From Clostridiales bacterium (GTDB lineage: Bacteria > Bacillota > Clostridia > Christensenellales > Borkfalkiaceae), in assembly GCA_015069495.1 (NCBI GenBank), contig SVIN01000003.1, forward strand, positions 1-64,000: a stretch of DNA of 64,000 bases, given 5' to 3'. Each line of letters starts with the position of its first letter. Position 1 is the stretch's first letter. Under the pieces are notes generated by a model that saw only the letters and a program-made list of their open reading frames with translations, did no database searches and was not told where the DNA came from. The position numbers and the translations under genes were made by a program. Below, one piece after another: positions 62,235 through 64,000 of this stretch.

Positions 62235-64000
62235 TTATTCAATCACTGCAAGTTCTTTCAAGGCACGCGTAAACGCGATATATTTTTCGCTTGCCGTCAT
62301 TCCTTTCGTAACAACAACGACCGAGGTAAATTCTAACCCCTTACTTTCATACACGGTCATCACGTTCACTTTCGAACGAGAAACTTTTCCCTTAGCATGT
62401 ATGTCATTATAGGTTTTTTTCAGGTAGTTTTCCTTTTCACTCGCCGCGCAAATCACTGCCTTTAAACCCTTCTTATTTTTGAAGAAGCCACTGATGCCGC
62501 GTTGACCGATTTTTACCACCTCGGGGCCATCGTAACCAATCGATTGCATGTCGATACCCAATCCATCCGCAACAAAGGATACGATTTGGTTGGTGTTGCG
62601 GTAGTTTTGGTTTAGCTCATACACCTCAAAATCGGAAAATTCCGTTTTCCAATCCCGAATTCCGCGCCATGCAGTCACGTTTTGCGCTACGTCACCAAAA
62701 ACGTTAAAAGACGCTTTGGGATTGATTTTACAAAGTAAATCATATTCACAAGCGGAAATATCCTGCCCTTCGTCCACAAACACATAGGAATATACGGGTG
62801 AAAGCCTATCGCATATCCCTGCGCAAATCACACACAGCGCGTACGCATCCGATTGGTACATCGCCTTAGAGGTCATGCCATAGTTCACTTTATATTTTTT
62901 AACCGTTTCTCGATAAAAATACCGTACAATATCAATAAATTCGTCCCCACCGCCGATTTGTTGAAAATCCTTCTCCCCTCTAAGATAGAGGTAGAATTCG
63001 GAAAAAGCCGTGTTACTTTCACCAATAATACGAACCTTTTCCAAGGTTTTTTCGATTTCTTGTAAAATTTCCTTACGGCGGGCAATACGGTCGGCATACA
63101 TATACACGTCAATATCGCCAATGCGTTGTTTAAACCGCATCAAATCGGAGATTTCGCGCTCGATTTCCCCTTTCAACTCCTCCAACGAACTCTCCCCGCT
63201 GGCGATAATCCGTTCGGTGTTTTTCACCGCGAAAGTTGCGCTCTTGTAAAAAGACATCAACTGACGGTAGAAATATTCGGGGGATTTGGATTGTTCAGTT
63301 TTTAAGGTGCCGTTGAAGAAGTCCTCAATATCCAAAATACAGTTCATCAATTCACGGAATGGTTTGGTATAATACAACCCGCCTTCCTTGCGTTCTTTGA
63401 TTTCACCAAGCACCGCACGGCGCACACGCATGGAAGCGTTTTTAATCCCCTCGTACGCCGATAACTGTCGCTTGCTGTCACTGATAATATCCTCGATAAA
63501 GTCTCGGCATTCTTCCCCAGTAAACAAACCGTAAAGGTTGTCGAATACTTTGTCTTGCTTTTTACGGATATCAGCCACAAACTGCGGGGAATATATATAG
63601 GCAAGATATCTTTCGTCTTCCGCTTGCGAGGGCTCAATTTTACCCGTAAGGTCGATTTTTTCGTTTTTGAGGACTTGCAGGAAATATTCGTATGCCGTCA
63701 AAGTTTTCACACGGTCAAGTTCAAGAATTTCCGCAAGCTCGTCAATAAATGCATTGAAAGAGTTACTAGGGGTGATAATCAATACGTCACGCGGTTTGAT
63801 ATTTTCATTATTATACATAAGATAACTCAAACGGTGCAACATGACCATCGTTTTACCGCTGCCCGCACAACCTTGCAAGATAAAGTTCCCTTTTTCAGGG
63901 CGGGTGATAATTTCGTATTGTTTTTCTTGTATCGTTTCGATAATATCACGAACCGAGGTTTCTTCCTTTCTCGCCTTGATGATTTCACGAAGATATGGGT
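62235..64000 (-). CDS. HelD-like UvrD-family helicase, N-terminus outside the window
   Basis: The reading frame is open from 62235 to the right edge (about 588 codons). It carries the superfamily I motifs: Walker A LQGCAGSGKTMVMLHRLSYL, VFVDEGQDISACEYDLL, AWRGIRDW, ELNQNYRNTNQI, VYESKGLEFTSVVVV and YIAFTRALKELAV. A long helical insert (about 150-330 of the visible part) separates motifs I and II, as in HelD, which frees stalled RNA polymerase in Firmicutes. The missing N-terminal coiled coil would settle HelD versus other UvrD-like helicases. Confidence 0.8.
   Translation of the reverse strand, partial: PYLREIIKARKEETSVRDIIETIQEKQYEIITRPEKGNFILQGCAGSGKTMVMLHRLSYLMYNNENIKPRDVLIITPSNSFNAFIDELAEILELDRVKTLTAYEYFLQVLKNEKIDLTGKIEPSQAEDERYLAYIYSPQFVADIRKKQDKVFDNLYGLFTGEECRDFIEDIISDSKRQLSAYEGIKNASMRVRRAVLGEIKERKEGGLYYTKPFRELMNCILDIEDFFNGTLKTEQSKSPEYFYRQLMSFYKSATFAVKNTERIIASGESSLEELKGEIEREISDLMRFKQRIGDIDVYMYADRIARRKEILQEIEKTLEKVRIIGESNTAFSEFYLYLRGEKDFQQIGGGDEFIDIVRYFYRETVKKYKVNYGMTSKAMYQSDAYALCVICAGICDRLSPVYSYVFVDEGQDISACEYDLLCKINPKASFNVFGDVAQNVTAWRGIRDWKTEFSDFEVYELNQNYRNTNQIVSFVADGLGIDMQSIGYDGPEVVKIGQRGISGFFKNKKGLKAVICAASEKENYLKKTYNDIHAKGKVSRSKVNVMTVYESKGLEFTSVVVVTKGMTASEKYIAFTRALKELAVIE

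Overview
The window reads as a chromosomal segment of a spore-forming member of the Clostridia, probably an uncultured gut lineage. The evidence is a Spo0A and a SpoIIID homologue, clostridial-type topoisomerase IV subunits, a GlgC/GlgD pair, class III (anaerobic) ribonucleotide reductase, ackA-pta acetate metabolism, Cys-rich BspA-type lipoprotein repeats, and low-to-moderate GC with strong Shine-Dalgarno sites. I cannot place it to genus. There is no prophage, insertion sequence, CRISPR array or rRNA operon. Most genes lie on the minus strand.

Layout: 1-6.4 kb is a glycogen operon (glgB-glgC-glgD-glgA-glgP, the last cut by the window edge) with a clear promoter and an array of short palindromes upstream. 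6.4-10.2 kb holds polA-coaE and a divergent tRNA-Leu whose 3' end and terminator are duplicated around a small structured element. 10.2-14.8 kb is a mannoside-type island (GH38 alpha-mannosidase, sugar kinase-like protein, divergent AraC regulator with a leaderless promoter). 14.8-20.6 kb is one tight operon: dCMP deaminase, cyclophilin and purB, followed by a cassette of a 57-residue membrane or signal-peptide protein, an HPr-kinase-like protein, a PqqD-like protein, an S26-like peptidase and an ABC exporter. This cassette is the best candidate for an undescribed system. 20.8-25.4 kb has groESL, spo0A and an ABC-F ATPase. 25.4-40 kb has a lipoprotein, acpP and a nine-gene operon from uvrC to tex rich in DNA-repair genes. 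40-47.4 kb has an ArsR regulator, a copper ATPase with a nested in-frame copZ, yceD-rpmF, ackA-pta, tmcAL and tRNA-Thr. 47.4-49.8 kb is a decay zone with three broken genes. 49.8-64 kb has an unknown membrane protein, nrdG-nrdD with NrdR boxes, rho, an MBL-fold hydrolase, a DUF1934 protein, tyrA, spoIIID, parC-parE and a truncated helD.

The most striking points are: (1) a Spo0A whose receiver domain has lost the phosphoacceptor Asp (Gly at position 56) and the acidic pair (Glu10-Ser11), downstream of two tandem 0A boxes; (2) the PqqD/HPr-kinase/S26/ABC cassette with a candidate peptide substrate embedded in a nucleotide-metabolism operon; (3) two genes (araC, uvrC) whose promoters predict leaderless transcripts; (4) the copZ start nested inside copA; (5) the tRNA-Leu 3'-end duplication. 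All calls rest on reading the sequence and family knowledge; no database search was run.
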